Positions 1-6,573 of a stretch of 21,575 nt of DNA are shown here, piece by piece. The stretch is from an uncultured Actinomyces sp. GTDB taxonomy: Bacteria; Actinomycetota; Actinomycetes; Actinomycetales; Actinomycetaceae. Under the pieces are notes generated by a model. It did not search any database. It was not told where the DNA came from and worked only from the letters and a program-made list of their open reading frames with translations. The translations under genes were made by a program, and so were the position numbers. The stretch spans positions 1 to 21,575 of the forward strand of contig CALEXZ010000158.1 in the NCBI GenBank assembly GCA_937926195.1. Direction: 5' to 3'. The first letter of the stretch is position 1; every line of letters starts with the position of its first letter.

Positions 1-76
1 CCCACAGCAACTGGCCCGGCCCCGGACCACCCAGGACCACCAACAAGGTAACGGGAGCGACCGCGCCATCTCCGCT

Positions 77-96
77 CGATGGCGACGATGCCATCG
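77..96. promoter_or_regulatory. Operator-like palindrome, left copy
   Basis: The site reads CGATGGC-GACGAT-GCCATCG, a 7-6-7 interrupted palindrome. Its core (78-94) recurs as an exact reverse complement at 158-174. The pair lies upstream of the LacI-family gene at 310 and may also face a divergent gene beyond the left edge. LacI-family proteins bind short palindromes, often in pairs, so autoregulation or control of a neighbouring sugar gene is the likeliest role. This is inference from symmetry and position only. Confidence 0.5.
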
Positions 97-157
97 TATC
101 CCCAACGCCACCAACTCGTACAGTACTAACCATAAAGAACAGACAACCGATGACGTC

Positions 158-174
158 ATGGCATCGTCGCCATC
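158..174. promoter_or_regulatory. Operator-like palindrome, right copy
   Basis: ATGGCATCGTCGCCATC is the perfect 17-base reverse complement of positions 78-94, with 63 bases between the copies. It is itself an interrupted palindrome (ATGGC-ATCGTC-GCCAT). The AT-richest stretch nearby, about 121-145, lies between the two sites, where a promoter would be expected. The TGACGTCA palindrome at 151-158 abuts it. The role as a LacI-type operator pair is inferred. Confidence 0.5.
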
Positions 175-309
175 CAGGGTTGGAGGGAGGCGTCGCGCCC
201 ACCGCCGGCCGCTCCTGCGAGCCGCGTGCGAGAGCCTGCCTGCTCGTGGTCCAGGAGCCAGGCGCCCAGCCGTGTCCATGCCGGGCCCCGCGCTTGATAA
301 CGTCGGGAT

Positions 310-1335
310 ATGGCAGCAGCTGGGAGCACAAGACGGTCTCCGTCGATCGACGACGTCGCCCGGCTCGCGGGCGTCTCCCCCCAGACGGTCTCCCGGGTCT
401 CGCGGGGCGCGGACAACGTCCGGCCCTCGACCCGCCAGACCGTCCTGCAGGCGATGGACCAGCTCGGGTACACGCCCAACCACGCCGCCCGGGCCCTGCG
501 CACCGGCTCGCTGCGGATCATCGGGGTCCTCACGCAGCAGATCCAGCGCACCGGCGAGTGCCGCACCACAGACGGCGTCCTCGAGGCCGCCAAGGAGCTG
601 GGCTACTCGGTCATCGTCTCCCAGGTCAGCCACCCCGAGGCCGACGAGGTCCACGACGCTCTCGTCCGGCTCGCCCAGCAGCCCATCGACGGCCTCGTCA
701 TCGTCCAGGCCGGGACAGCGACCTACGAGCACCTGTCCCTGCCAGCGGGCCTGCCCGTCTCCTCCTCGGACTCCACGCTCGTCGGCTACTACCCCTCGGC
801 CTCCGCGGACCAGGTCGGAGGGGTGCGCGCCGCCGTCGGGCACCTGCTCGACCTCGGCCACCGCACCGTCCACCACATCGCCGGCCCCGAGGACTCACAG
901 TCCGCCGCCGTCCGGCAGGCGGCATGGGCCCGCAGGCTTGAGGAGTCCGGCATCGTCCCGCCGCCGCCCGTGGCCGGGGGCTGGGAGGCCGCCGACGGCT
1001 ACCGGGCGGGCGCCCGCCTGGCACAGGACCCGAGCGTCTCAGCCGTGTTCTGCGCCAATGACGAGGTCGCCATCGGCCTCATCCGCGCCATGCACGAGCA
1101 GGGGCGGCGCGTCCCCCAGGACGTGTCCGTCGTCGGCTTCGACGACCTGCCGCTGAGCGAGTACACCTTCCCCGCACTGACGACGGTCCACCAGGACTTC
1201 CACCGGGCCGGCAGCACCATGGTCGAGCTCATCGCCGAGCAGATCACCAGCGGGCGTCGCGACGGCAGCCGGCACGTGGTCATCCCCACCCACCTGGTGG
1301 CGCGCGACAGCACCTGCCCGCCGGGCGGCGCCTAG
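310..1335 (+). CDS. LacI-family transcriptional regulator
   Basis: This 341-residue protein has the usual LacI-family length and layout. The N-terminal helix-turn-helix (about residues 12-35) contains DVARLAGVSPQTVSRV. The hinge helix follows (PNHAARALRTG, about 56-66). The rest is a periplasmic-binding-protein-like effector domain ending with the family hallmark VFCANDEVAIGL (about 247-257) and VVGFDDLPLSEYTFPALTTV (about 274-293). WEAADGYRAG (about 225-234) resembles the segment seen in galactoside-type regulators, but the inducer cannot be assigned. An in-frame TGA at 295 makes ATG 310 the first possible ATG; the ribosome-binding site is weak. The gene has no co-directional partner downstream and ends about 70 bases from the convergent response regulator. 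It probably represses sugar-use genes, perhaps through the paired sites at 77-96 and 158-174. Confidence 0.93.
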   Translation: MAAAGSTRRSPSIDDVARLAGVSPQTVSRVSRGADNVRPSTRQTVLQAMDQLGYTPNHAARALRTGSLRIIGVLTQQIQRTGECRTTDGVLEAAKELGYSVIVSQVSHPEADEVHDALVRLAQQPIDGLVIVQAGTATYEHLSLPAGLPVSSSDSTLVGYYPSASADQVGGVRAAVGHLLDLGHRTVHHIAGPEDSQSAAVRQAAWARRLEESGIVPPPPVAGGWEAADGYRAGARLAQDPSVSAVFCANDEVAIGLIRAMHEQGRRVPQDVSVVGFDDLPLSEYTFPALTTVHQDFHRAGSTMVELIAEQITSGRRDGSRHVVIPTHLVARDSTCPPGGA

Positions 1336-1373
1336 CCCAGGCGTCCGGGCGCCAACGGCCCCGCCCGCGCCCG

Positions 1374-1395
1374 GCCCCGGCGTCCTCCCCGGGGC
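1374..1395. terminator. Short GC hairpin between convergent genes
   Basis: GCCCCGG (1374-1380) pairs perfectly with CCGGGGC (1389-1395) around an eight-base loop. It lies between the LacI-family gene and the convergent response regulator, so it could end both transcripts. There is no clear T-tract, which is common in very GC-rich actinobacteria. Confidence 0.4.
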
Positions 1396-1405
1396 GGCCC
1401 TCCGG

Positions 1406-2131
1406 CTAGCGCCCGTCCTCGGACAGGGCCGTGTCGACGTCGACCAGCCCGGCGCGGATGGCGGTGAGGACGAGCTGGACCCGGTCACGACTCCCCGTCT
1501 TGGCCAGAAGGTGGGACACGTGGGTCTTGACGGTCGTCATCGACAGCCACAGGCGGTCGCACAGCTCCTGGTTCGTCAGGCCCAGGGCGATGAGCCGCAG
1601 CACCTCACGCTCTCGCTCCGTGAGCTCGGACAGCAGCGGTGCCTCACCGCCCTCGTCCGAGGTCTCGCCCATGTACACGCCCCCGCGGGTCCCCTGGCGC
1701 ACCGCTGTCAGCAGGCGCCGCGTCGGACCCGGCGAGATGACGCTGTCGCCGGCATGGACCGTGCGGATCGCCGCCAGCAGGTCCGCCGGTGGGGTGTTCT
1801 TGAGCAGGAACCCGGCCGCCCCCGCCTCGATCGCCCCGAGCACGTAGCCGTCGGTGTCGAAGGTCGTGAGGATGACGACCCTGCCCTGCACGCCGTCCGC
1901 AATCAGCTGCCGCGTGGTCTCAATACCGTCCATCCCGGGCATCTGCACGTCAAGGAGGAGGACGTCCACCGGGTCGCTCGCGGCCCGGCGCAGCGCCGTG
2001 GCGCCGTCGGTGGCCTGCCAGACCACCTCCATGTCCTCCTGGGCGGAGAGGATCATCGCCAGGCCTGCGGTCAGCAGGGGCTCGTCATCAGTCAGGGCCA
2101 CACGAATAGGGGCCGTGCTCGCGGCACTCAT
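1406..2131 (-). CDS. Module A response regulator, NarL/LuxR type
   Basis: The protein has 241 residues. The receiver domain shows the acidic pair D15/D16, the phospho-acceptor D61 in LLLDVQMPGMDG, T89/T90 and the conserved K111. The LuxR-type helix-turn-helix runs from about residue 168 (LTEREREVLRLIALGLTNQEL) to 230, with TTVKTHVSHLLAK as the recognition region. The linker (about 145-166) is somewhat long. Its ATG overlaps the kinase stop (ATGA at 2128-2131) behind a strong GGAGGAGAG, so the two are translationally coupled. Family knowledge says such regulators are phosphorylated by a HisKA_3 kinase, dimerise and bind palindromes. The perfect palindrome at 3621-3638, between this operon and the ABC genes, is the obvious candidate target. 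Confidence 0.95.
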   Translation of the reverse strand: MSAASTAPIRVALTDDEPLLTAGLAMILSAQEDMEVVWQATDGATALRRAASDPVDVLLLDVQMPGMDGIETTRQLIADGVQGRVVILTTFDTDGYVLGAIEAGAAGFLLKNTPPADLLAAIRTVHAGDSVISPGPTRRLLTAVRQGTRGGVYMGETSDEGGEAPLLSELTEREREVLRLIALGLTNQELCDRLWLSMTTVKTHVSHLLAKTGSRDRVQLVLTAIRAGLVDVDTALSEDGR

Positions 2132-3585
2132 TGCTCTCCTCCGGTCAGCGGGACGACGGCGTGCACCTGCCAGCCGCCGTCGGGCAGGGCACCGGCCGTG
2201 AAGGTACCTCCGACGGCGTGCACGCGCTCGGTCATCGACACCAGTCCCAGCCCGGTGCGGCCGGACCCGCCGCCGGAGGCACCGGAGGTGGAGGCGGCGT
2301 CGGCGGCTGGGCCGGAGGCGGAGGCCGCGCCGGAGACAGAGCCGGGGCCCGTGTTCGACACGACGAGGTCGAGACGCTCCCCGGTGACGTCGATGCCGAC
2401 CTCGACCGCGCCGCCGGGGGCGTGGCGCACGGCGTTGGTCAGCGCCTCCTGCACCACCCGGTAGACGCAGGCGCTCACCGGCGCGGGGAGCGTGGCACCG
2501 ACCGTGAGCCGCAGCGTGAGGGCGGTGCCCGCCTCGCGCACGCCCGCCACAAGTCCCGGCACGTCCTCAACACCCGGCTCGTTCAGGCCCGTGGGGCCGG
2601 CCAGCCCGCCGACGCCCGGCTCGGCGCCCCAGGCGGGCTCGCTCCCCGCCGCAGGGCTGCTGCCGGCGGGGTGCTCCGTCGCGCGCGACGCTCCGGGCGC
2701 CTCGGCCGCCTCAGCCGGACCGGCGGCCCCGGCCGCCTCGGCCAGGCCGCTCTCCTCGTCGTCGCTGCGCAGGACGTCGACCAGGGCGCGCACGTCGTCG
2801 ACGGCCCGTCGGCTCGTCTCCCCGATGACCGCCAGCGCGCGCTCGGCGTCGGCCGGGCTGCTGGCCAGGACCGCACGAGCCCCCTCGGCCTGCATACCGA
2901 TGACCGACAGGGAGTGCCCGAGAAGATCATGGACGTCGCGGGCGATGCGGTTGCGCTCCTGGACGACGGCCAGGCGCCGCTCCGTCTCACGCTGGAGCGT
3001 GAGCAGCTCCAGGCGCTCACGTGCCTGCTCCTGGCGCTCGCGGGTGCGTCGTCGCAGCAGCCCGGCGAGGGCGGCCGCAGTAATGCACACCAGCGCGACG
3101 ACGATGAGGGAGGTCGCCCGCGCCAGGTCCATCTGCGCCTCGGTGAAGCGGTACCAGGCAAGCAGGATCCCGACCGCCGCACCCGACGCCTGGCAGGCCA
3201 GCAGACCCCAGGCCCAGGGACGCGGCACCCGACTCGTCGTCGTCTCCACGGCGAGGAGCCCCGCCCCGACGACGAGGGTGGACAGGGTGTCGAAGCACGC
3301 CAGGTGCACCACGCAGGCCAGGCAGGTGATCGTGACACTCGCCGTCGGCACGACGCGGCGCAGGAGCACGCAGACGGAGCACACCGCCACCAGCACGGCG
3401 AAGACACCCGTCCCCGTCCCCGCACCACCGAGGACGATGGCGGGCGCGGTCACGGGGCTGAGCAGGTTCAACGCTCCGACGTAGGCGAGCAGGACGGCAG
3501 CGACGACATCCGGCCACGCGGGACGCGGCAGCTGACGCAGACGACCGAGCGCAGTCTGCCGCGCGCTGCTGTGGGACTGAGTCAT
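2128..3585 (-). CDS. Module A sensor histidine kinase, HisKA_3/NarL-partner type
   Basis: This is a 485-residue kinase when started at ATG 3585, which follows GGTGGCGG. A GTG at 3594, three codons earlier, is the alternative. The N-terminal half (about 25-180) holds five or six hydrophobic segments and no sizeable extracellular domain, so the signal is probably sensed in or at the membrane. A short coiled coil leads into the dimerisation/phospho-acceptor motif ERNRIARDVHDLLGHS with H219. The HATPase domain has the N box QEALTNAVRHA (about 379-389) and G box GRTGLGLVSM (about 442-451). Two Ala/Gly/Ser/Pro-rich inserts are odd: about 278-337 before the ATPase domain, and about 414-442 in the ATP-lid region. 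The gene is first in its operon with the response regulator and divergent from the ABC genes. Confidence 0.93.
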   Translation of the reverse strand: MTQSHSSARQTALGRLRQLPRPAWPDVVAAVLLAYVGALNLLSPVTAPAIVLGGAGTGTGVFAVLVAVCSVCVLLRRVVPTASVTITCLACVVHLACFDTLSTLVVGAGLLAVETTTSRVPRPWAWGLLACQASGAAVGILLAWYRFTEAQMDLARATSLIVVALVCITAAALAGLLRRRTRERQEQARERLELLTLQRETERRLAVVQERNRIARDVHDLLGHSLSVIGMQAEGARAVLASSPADAERALAVIGETSRRAVDDVRALVDVLRSDDEESGLAEAAGAAGPAEAAEAPGASRATEHPAGSSPAAGSEPAWGAEPGVGGLAGPTGLNEPGVEDVPGLVAGVREAGTALTLRLTVGATLPAPVSACVYRVVQEALTNAVRHAPGGAVEVGIDVTGERLDLVVSNTGPGSVSGAASASGPAADAASTSGASGGGSGRTGLGLVSMTERVHAVGGTFTAGALPDGGWQVHAVVPLTGGEQ

Positions 3586-3620
3586 GCCCGCCACCGTACC
3601 GACGGCGGCCGCGGCGGCTC

Positions 3621-3638
3621 GTCATACCCGGGTATGAC
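3621..3638. promoter_or_regulatory. Perfect 18-bp palindrome, probable response-regulator site
   Basis: GTCATACCCGGGTATGAC is a perfect palindrome in the divergent intergenic region, 36 bases upstream of the kinase ATG and 81 upstream of the ATPase ATG. A third half-site, CGGGTATGGC, lies at 3642-3651, 13 bases from the matching half of the palindrome. NarL/LuxR-type regulators bind inverted half-sites of this size. I infer that the module A regulator controls both divergent operons here. Each arm also contains TATGAC, which could serve as a -10 element in either direction. Confidence 0.65.
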
Positions 3639-3718
3639 CGGCGGGTATGGCGGGGGGTCCGGCGGAATCAGACCGCGGCCTGACGACTGCGGGCCGCGCG
3701 CCGGGAAGTCTTAGGGCC

Positions 3719-4768
3719 ATGGCACAGCACACTCTGACCCGTCCTCACCCGCAGACCCAGCCTCGTCCTCACTCGCAGACCCGGCAGCGGCCCGCCGCGG
3801 CCGCCGTCCGCCCCATTCACCGCGACCTTGCCGTCGTCACCCACGGGCTGACGAAGACCTTCGGCACCGGCGCCAAGGCGCGCACCGTCGTCTCCGACCT
3901 CAACCTGGTTGTCCCGCGGGGCACCGTCTACGGCTTCCTCGGCCCCAACGGCTCGGGCAAGTCGACGACGATGAAGATGCTCCTGGGACTGCTGGCCCCC
4001 ACCCGCGGCGAGGTCGCCCTCATGGGCCAGCCCCTGACCCGCTCCACGCGTGCGGGGCTCATGGCCCGCACGGGCTCGATGATCGAGCAGCCGCCCGGTT
4101 ACGGCCACCTCACCGGCGCCGAGAACATGCGGGTCATCGCCCGTATGCTCCAGCTGTCGCAGGCGCAGGTGGACCGGGCCCTGGCCCTGGTGCGCCTGAC
4201 CGAGCACAAGGACCGGCTCGTACGCACCTACTCGCTGGGCATGAAGCAGCGCCTGGGCATCGCGATGGCGCTGGCCCGCCAGCCCGAGCTGCTCGTCCTC
4301 GACGAGCCCACCAACGGCCTCGACCCCGCCGGCATCGAGGAGGTGCGCCACCTGCTCGTCTCCCTCGCCGACGAGGGCGTGACCGTCGTGGTCTCCAGCC
4401 ACCTGCTCGACGAGATCGACCGCACGGCCTCGGTCCTGGGGGTCCTGGCCTCCGGGCGCATGGTCTTCCAGGGCACGCGCGCCGCGCTCATGGAGCGCTC
4501 CGTGCCCGACCTGCGGGTGGTCACCCCCGACGCCGCGTCCCTCTCGCCGCACACCGTCGCCCACCTGCTCGCCGGTCTGGTTGCGGCCCCCGGCAGCGTC
4601 ACCCGCACCGACGACGGCCTGCTCGTGCCCGGGCTGCCGGCCGACGGTGTCGCCGAGCTCGTACGTCGTCTCGTCGCCGACGGGGTGAGCGTCCACGAGG
4701 TGCGGCGCGAGTCCCAGAGCCTGGAGGACGTGTTCATGTCCCTCACCGGCGGGGCGGGGGTCCTGTGA
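3719..4768 (+). CDS. Module A ABC transporter ATPase
   Basis: This is a 349-residue ATPase of the antibiotic/lantibiotic-exporter type (CcmA/NatA-like). Walker A is GPNGSGKS (75-82), the Q-loop glutamine about Q124, the signature YSLGMKQRL (171-179), Walker B LLVLDEPTNGLDPAGI (191-206) and the H-loop H228. A C-terminal extension of about 90 residues, ending in SLEDVFMSLTGG, is typical of the subfamily. ATG 3719 is chosen because GGGAAG lies about 10 bases upstream; an earlier in-frame ATG at 3647 lies next to the palindrome half-sites. The first 30 residues are Pro/His/Gln-rich and come from a 24-bp tandem duplication, which is unusual. The ATPase should power the two downstream permeases, with which it is coupled. 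Confidence 0.95.
   Translation: MAQHTLTRPHPQTQPRPHSQTRQRPAAAAVRPIHRDLAVVTHGLTKTFGTGAKARTVVSDLNLVVPRGTVYGFLGPNGSGKSTTMKMLLGLLAPTRGEVALMGQPLTRSTRAGLMARTGSMIEQPPGYGHLTGAENMRVIARMLQLSQAQVDRALALVRLTEHKDRLVRTYSLGMKQRLGIAMALARQPELLVLDEPTNGLDPAGIEEVRHLLVSLADEGVTVVVSSHLLDEIDRTASVLGVLASGRMVFQGTRAALMERSVPDLRVVTPDAASLSPHTVAHLLAGLVAAPGSVTRTDDGLLVPGLPADGVAELVRRLVADGVSVHEVRRESQSLEDVFMSLTGGAGVL
3740..3782 (+). repeat. 24-bp tandem duplication at the ATPase N-terminus
   Basis: CGTCCTCACCCGCAGACCC (3740-3758) recurs with one mismatch at 3764-3782, a period of 24 bases or eight codons. It encodes RPHPQTQP followed by RPHSQTRQ. The duplication lies in a non-conserved N-terminal tail ahead of the nucleotide-binding domain. 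A slippage origin is likely; its effect is unknown. Confidence 0.75.
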
Positions 4769-5604
4769 TGACGACCTCCGTTCTCGCCGCCCCCGCGGCC
4801 GCCCCCCTGACCGCACCCGCCCGTCCGACCCCCCTGTCCTGGGTGAGAGCCGTGCGCCTGGAGGTCGCCAAGATGCGTCGGCTGCGGCTGTGGCCCATCG
4901 CCCTGGTCCTGCTGGCCGCCAGCATCGGCATGGCGCTGCCCATGTCCACCAGCGCCCTCGACTCCCTCATCAACGCGACCACGGACCCGTGGCCCAACCA
5001 GCTGCTGACGGTGTCGATGTCGGCCGCGCTCTTCTCCCCCCTGCTCGTGTCGGTGCTGGCCAGCAGGCTGGTCGACGTCGAGCACACCGGCGGGGGCTGG
5101 AACATGTCCGCCACGATGGGGCTGACACCCGGACGCCTGTGCCGGGCCAAGCTCACCGCCCTGGCGGGGGTGCTTGCGCTTATCGTCCCCCTCCAGGTCA
5201 CGCTCCCGGTGGCCTACGGGCGCCTCATGGGCGCCACCTGGGCGCTGGACTCCGCACCGTGGGTGACCTACGCCGTCGTCCTCTTCCTCCTCGACGTGGT
5301 CGCCTGCGGCCTCTACCTCCTGCTGGCCACGCTGGTGGACAACCAGATCATCTGCGTCGGCCTGGGCTTCCTCGGCTCCTTCATCTCCCAGTTCAGCCTG
5401 CTCATGCCCCCGTGGGCGGCGCGCCTCGTGCCCTGGGGCTACTGGGCGGTCATCACCCCCGCGAAAGCCTCCGGGGAGATCAACAACCACACCTACGCGG
5501 TCGCCTACACCACCCCCGACTGGCCGTGGATCATCGGCTTCCTCCTCCTGGGGGCCGCCGTCTTCGCCGTCGCCACCGCCCGACTCGACCGGATCGAGAA
5601 GTAA
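4768..5604 (+). CDS. Module A ABC-2-type permease 1
   Basis: This is a permease of about 278 residues with six hydrophobic segments: about 42-60, 80-100, 128-150, 165-188, 192-212 and 255-272. The pattern resembles the ABC-2 family-4 permeases found with lantibiotic-immunity ATPases (MutE/EpiE/SpaE-like): a basic N-terminal VRLEVAKMRRLRLW, then VDVEHTGGGWNM after the second membrane segment. ATG 4768 overlaps the ATPase TGA by one base (TGATG). A GTG at 4765 would add one residue. The Ala/Pro-rich first 20 residues are not conserved. With the second permease it probably forms a heterodimeric membrane channel. The substrate is unknown; peptide antibiotic export or self-protection is the family-based guess. 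Confidence 0.9.
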   Translation: MTTSVLAAPAAAPLTAPARPTPLSWVRAVRLEVAKMRRLRLWPIALVLLAASIGMALPMSTSALDSLINATTDPWPNQLLTVSMSAALFSPLLVSVLASRLVDVEHTGGGWNMSATMGLTPGRLCRAKLTALAGVLALIVPLQVTLPVAYGRLMGATWALDSAPWVTYAVVLFLLDVVACGLYLLLATLVDNQIICVGLGFLGSFISQFSLLMPPWAARLVPWGYWAVITPAKASGEINNHTYAVAYTTPDWPWIIGFLLLGAAVFAVATARLDRIEK

Positions 5605-5607
5605 GAC

Positions 5608-6396
5608 ATGAACACCACCGCACACACCCCCCGCACCCGAGTCGGCATGCTCGCCCTCATCGAGGTCGAGTCGATCAAGCTGCGCCGCTCGCTCGTGTGG
5701 CTCTTCACCCTCCTGCTGCCCCTGCTGGCCGTCATCACCGGCAGCGTCAACTACGCCGGCAACCAGGGGGTCCTGACCCAGGGATGGGACTCCTACGCGA
5801 GCCAGGTGACGATCTTCTACGGCCTCTTCTTCTTCGCCGTGGGCGTCGCGCTCATCTGCTCGGCCGTGTGGCGCACCGAGCACCGCGGGACCTCGTGGAA
5901 CGCGATGCGCACGACCCCGGCCTCCGTCGTCAAGATCGCCACCGCCAAGACGCTCACCACCATGGTGCCGGTCGCCGCGATGCAGGCGGTACTCGTCATC
6001 CTCACCTGGTTCTCCGGAGCCCTCGTGCTCGGCCTGCCGGGCGGCCTGCCCGTGAGGGTGGCCGTGACCGGGGCGCTGGCGACGCTCGCGGCGCTGCCGC
6101 TCGTGGCCCTGCAGTCCCTGCTGGCCATGCGTCTGCAGTCCTTCGGCGCTCCGGTGGCCCTGGCCCTGGCCGGAACGATCATCGGGGTCGCGCTCAGCTC
6201 GAAGGCGACGTCGATGGCCGTCCTGTGGCCCTACTCGCTGGTGTCGAAGGCCCAGTCCCTGGGGGCGACGACGCTGGCGACCGCCGGCCAGGTCTCCTGG
6301 GAGGACATCAGCCAGGTACTCACCGGGACCGTCATGTCCGCGGCGGTGTGCTGGGGCCTGCTCATGGTGGTCTCCGCCCGCAGCGCCCGGAGGTGA
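5608..6396 (+). CDS. Module A ABC-2-type permease 2
   Basis: This is a 262-residue paralogue-like partner of permease 1, starting three bases after its stop. It shows the same plan: a cytoplasmic basic segment IEVESIKLRRSLVW, a first membrane helix (about 30-45), the RTEHRGTSWNAMRT motif after helix 2 (about 88-102), then helices near 112-135, 148-170, 178-197 and 238-258. The RTEHRGTSW segment matches the conserved cytoplasmic loop of lantibiotic-immunity permeases (LanE/LanG type). Two unlike permeases with one ATPase is the classic LanFEG arrangement, although no lantibiotic biosynthesis gene is visible here. The reading frame ends about 70 bases before strong hairpins. Confidence 0.9.
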   Translation: MNTTAHTPRTRVGMLALIEVESIKLRRSLVWLFTLLLPLLAVITGSVNYAGNQGVLTQGWDSYASQVTIFYGLFFFAVGVALICSAVWRTEHRGTSWNAMRTTPASVVKIATAKTLTTMVPVAAMQAVLVILTWFSGALVLGLPGGLPVRVAVTGALATLAALPLVALQSLLAMRLQSFGAPVALALAGTIIGVALSSKATSMAVLWPYSLVSKAQSLGATTLATAGQVSWEDISQVLTGTVMSAAVCWGLLMVVSARSARR

Positions 6397-6463
6397 CGGC
6401 CCCAGAGGCACCTCACTCGCAGCCACTCGTACCACCAGACGTCATACCACTACTACATCAGAC

Positions 6464-6500
6464 ACCACCCCCGCTGTTGGCTCGCCATCACGGGGGTGGT
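6464..6500 (+). terminator. Hairpin downstream of module A permeases
   Basis: ACCACCCCCG (6464-6473) pairs perfectly with CGGGGGTGGT (6491-6500) around a 17-base loop, followed by TCTCTGTC. The position after the last gene of the ABC operon fits a rho-independent-like terminator with an imperfect tail. Confidence 0.55.
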
Positions 6501-6510
6501 TCTCTGTCAC

Positions 6511-6554
6511 GACGGCGGCCCGCCGCCTCCGCTGGGAGGTGGCGGGCCGCCGTC
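6511..6554. terminator. Long bidirectional hairpin terminator
   Basis: A 20-base-pair stem (6511-6530 with 6535-6554, one G-T wobble) closes a four-base GCTG loop. It stands 20 bases beyond the end of the catalase gene and after the module A operon, so it can end transcription from both sides. It is the strongest hairpin I noticed in the window. Confidence 0.8.
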
Positions 6555-6573
6555 GGGTACCCGGAGGCGGTGC

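Noticed and set aside
158..1156. Plus-strand frames overlapping the LacI-family gene, including one starting at 158
   Set aside because: They are Ser/Arg/Pro-rich shadows in other frames of the LacI-family gene; the ATG at 158 lies inside the palindromic repeat.
2131..3714. A 527-codon open frame on the plus strand opposite the module A kinase
   Set aside because: It is antisense to a clear histidine kinase, with His/Arg/Gly/Gln-rich meaningless composition; long antisense frames are expected at this GC content.
4228..6435. A 735-codon minus-strand frame across the module A transporter genes
   Set aside because: It is antisense to three recognisable ABC genes, with Gly/Asp/His/Gln-rich composition and no domain.
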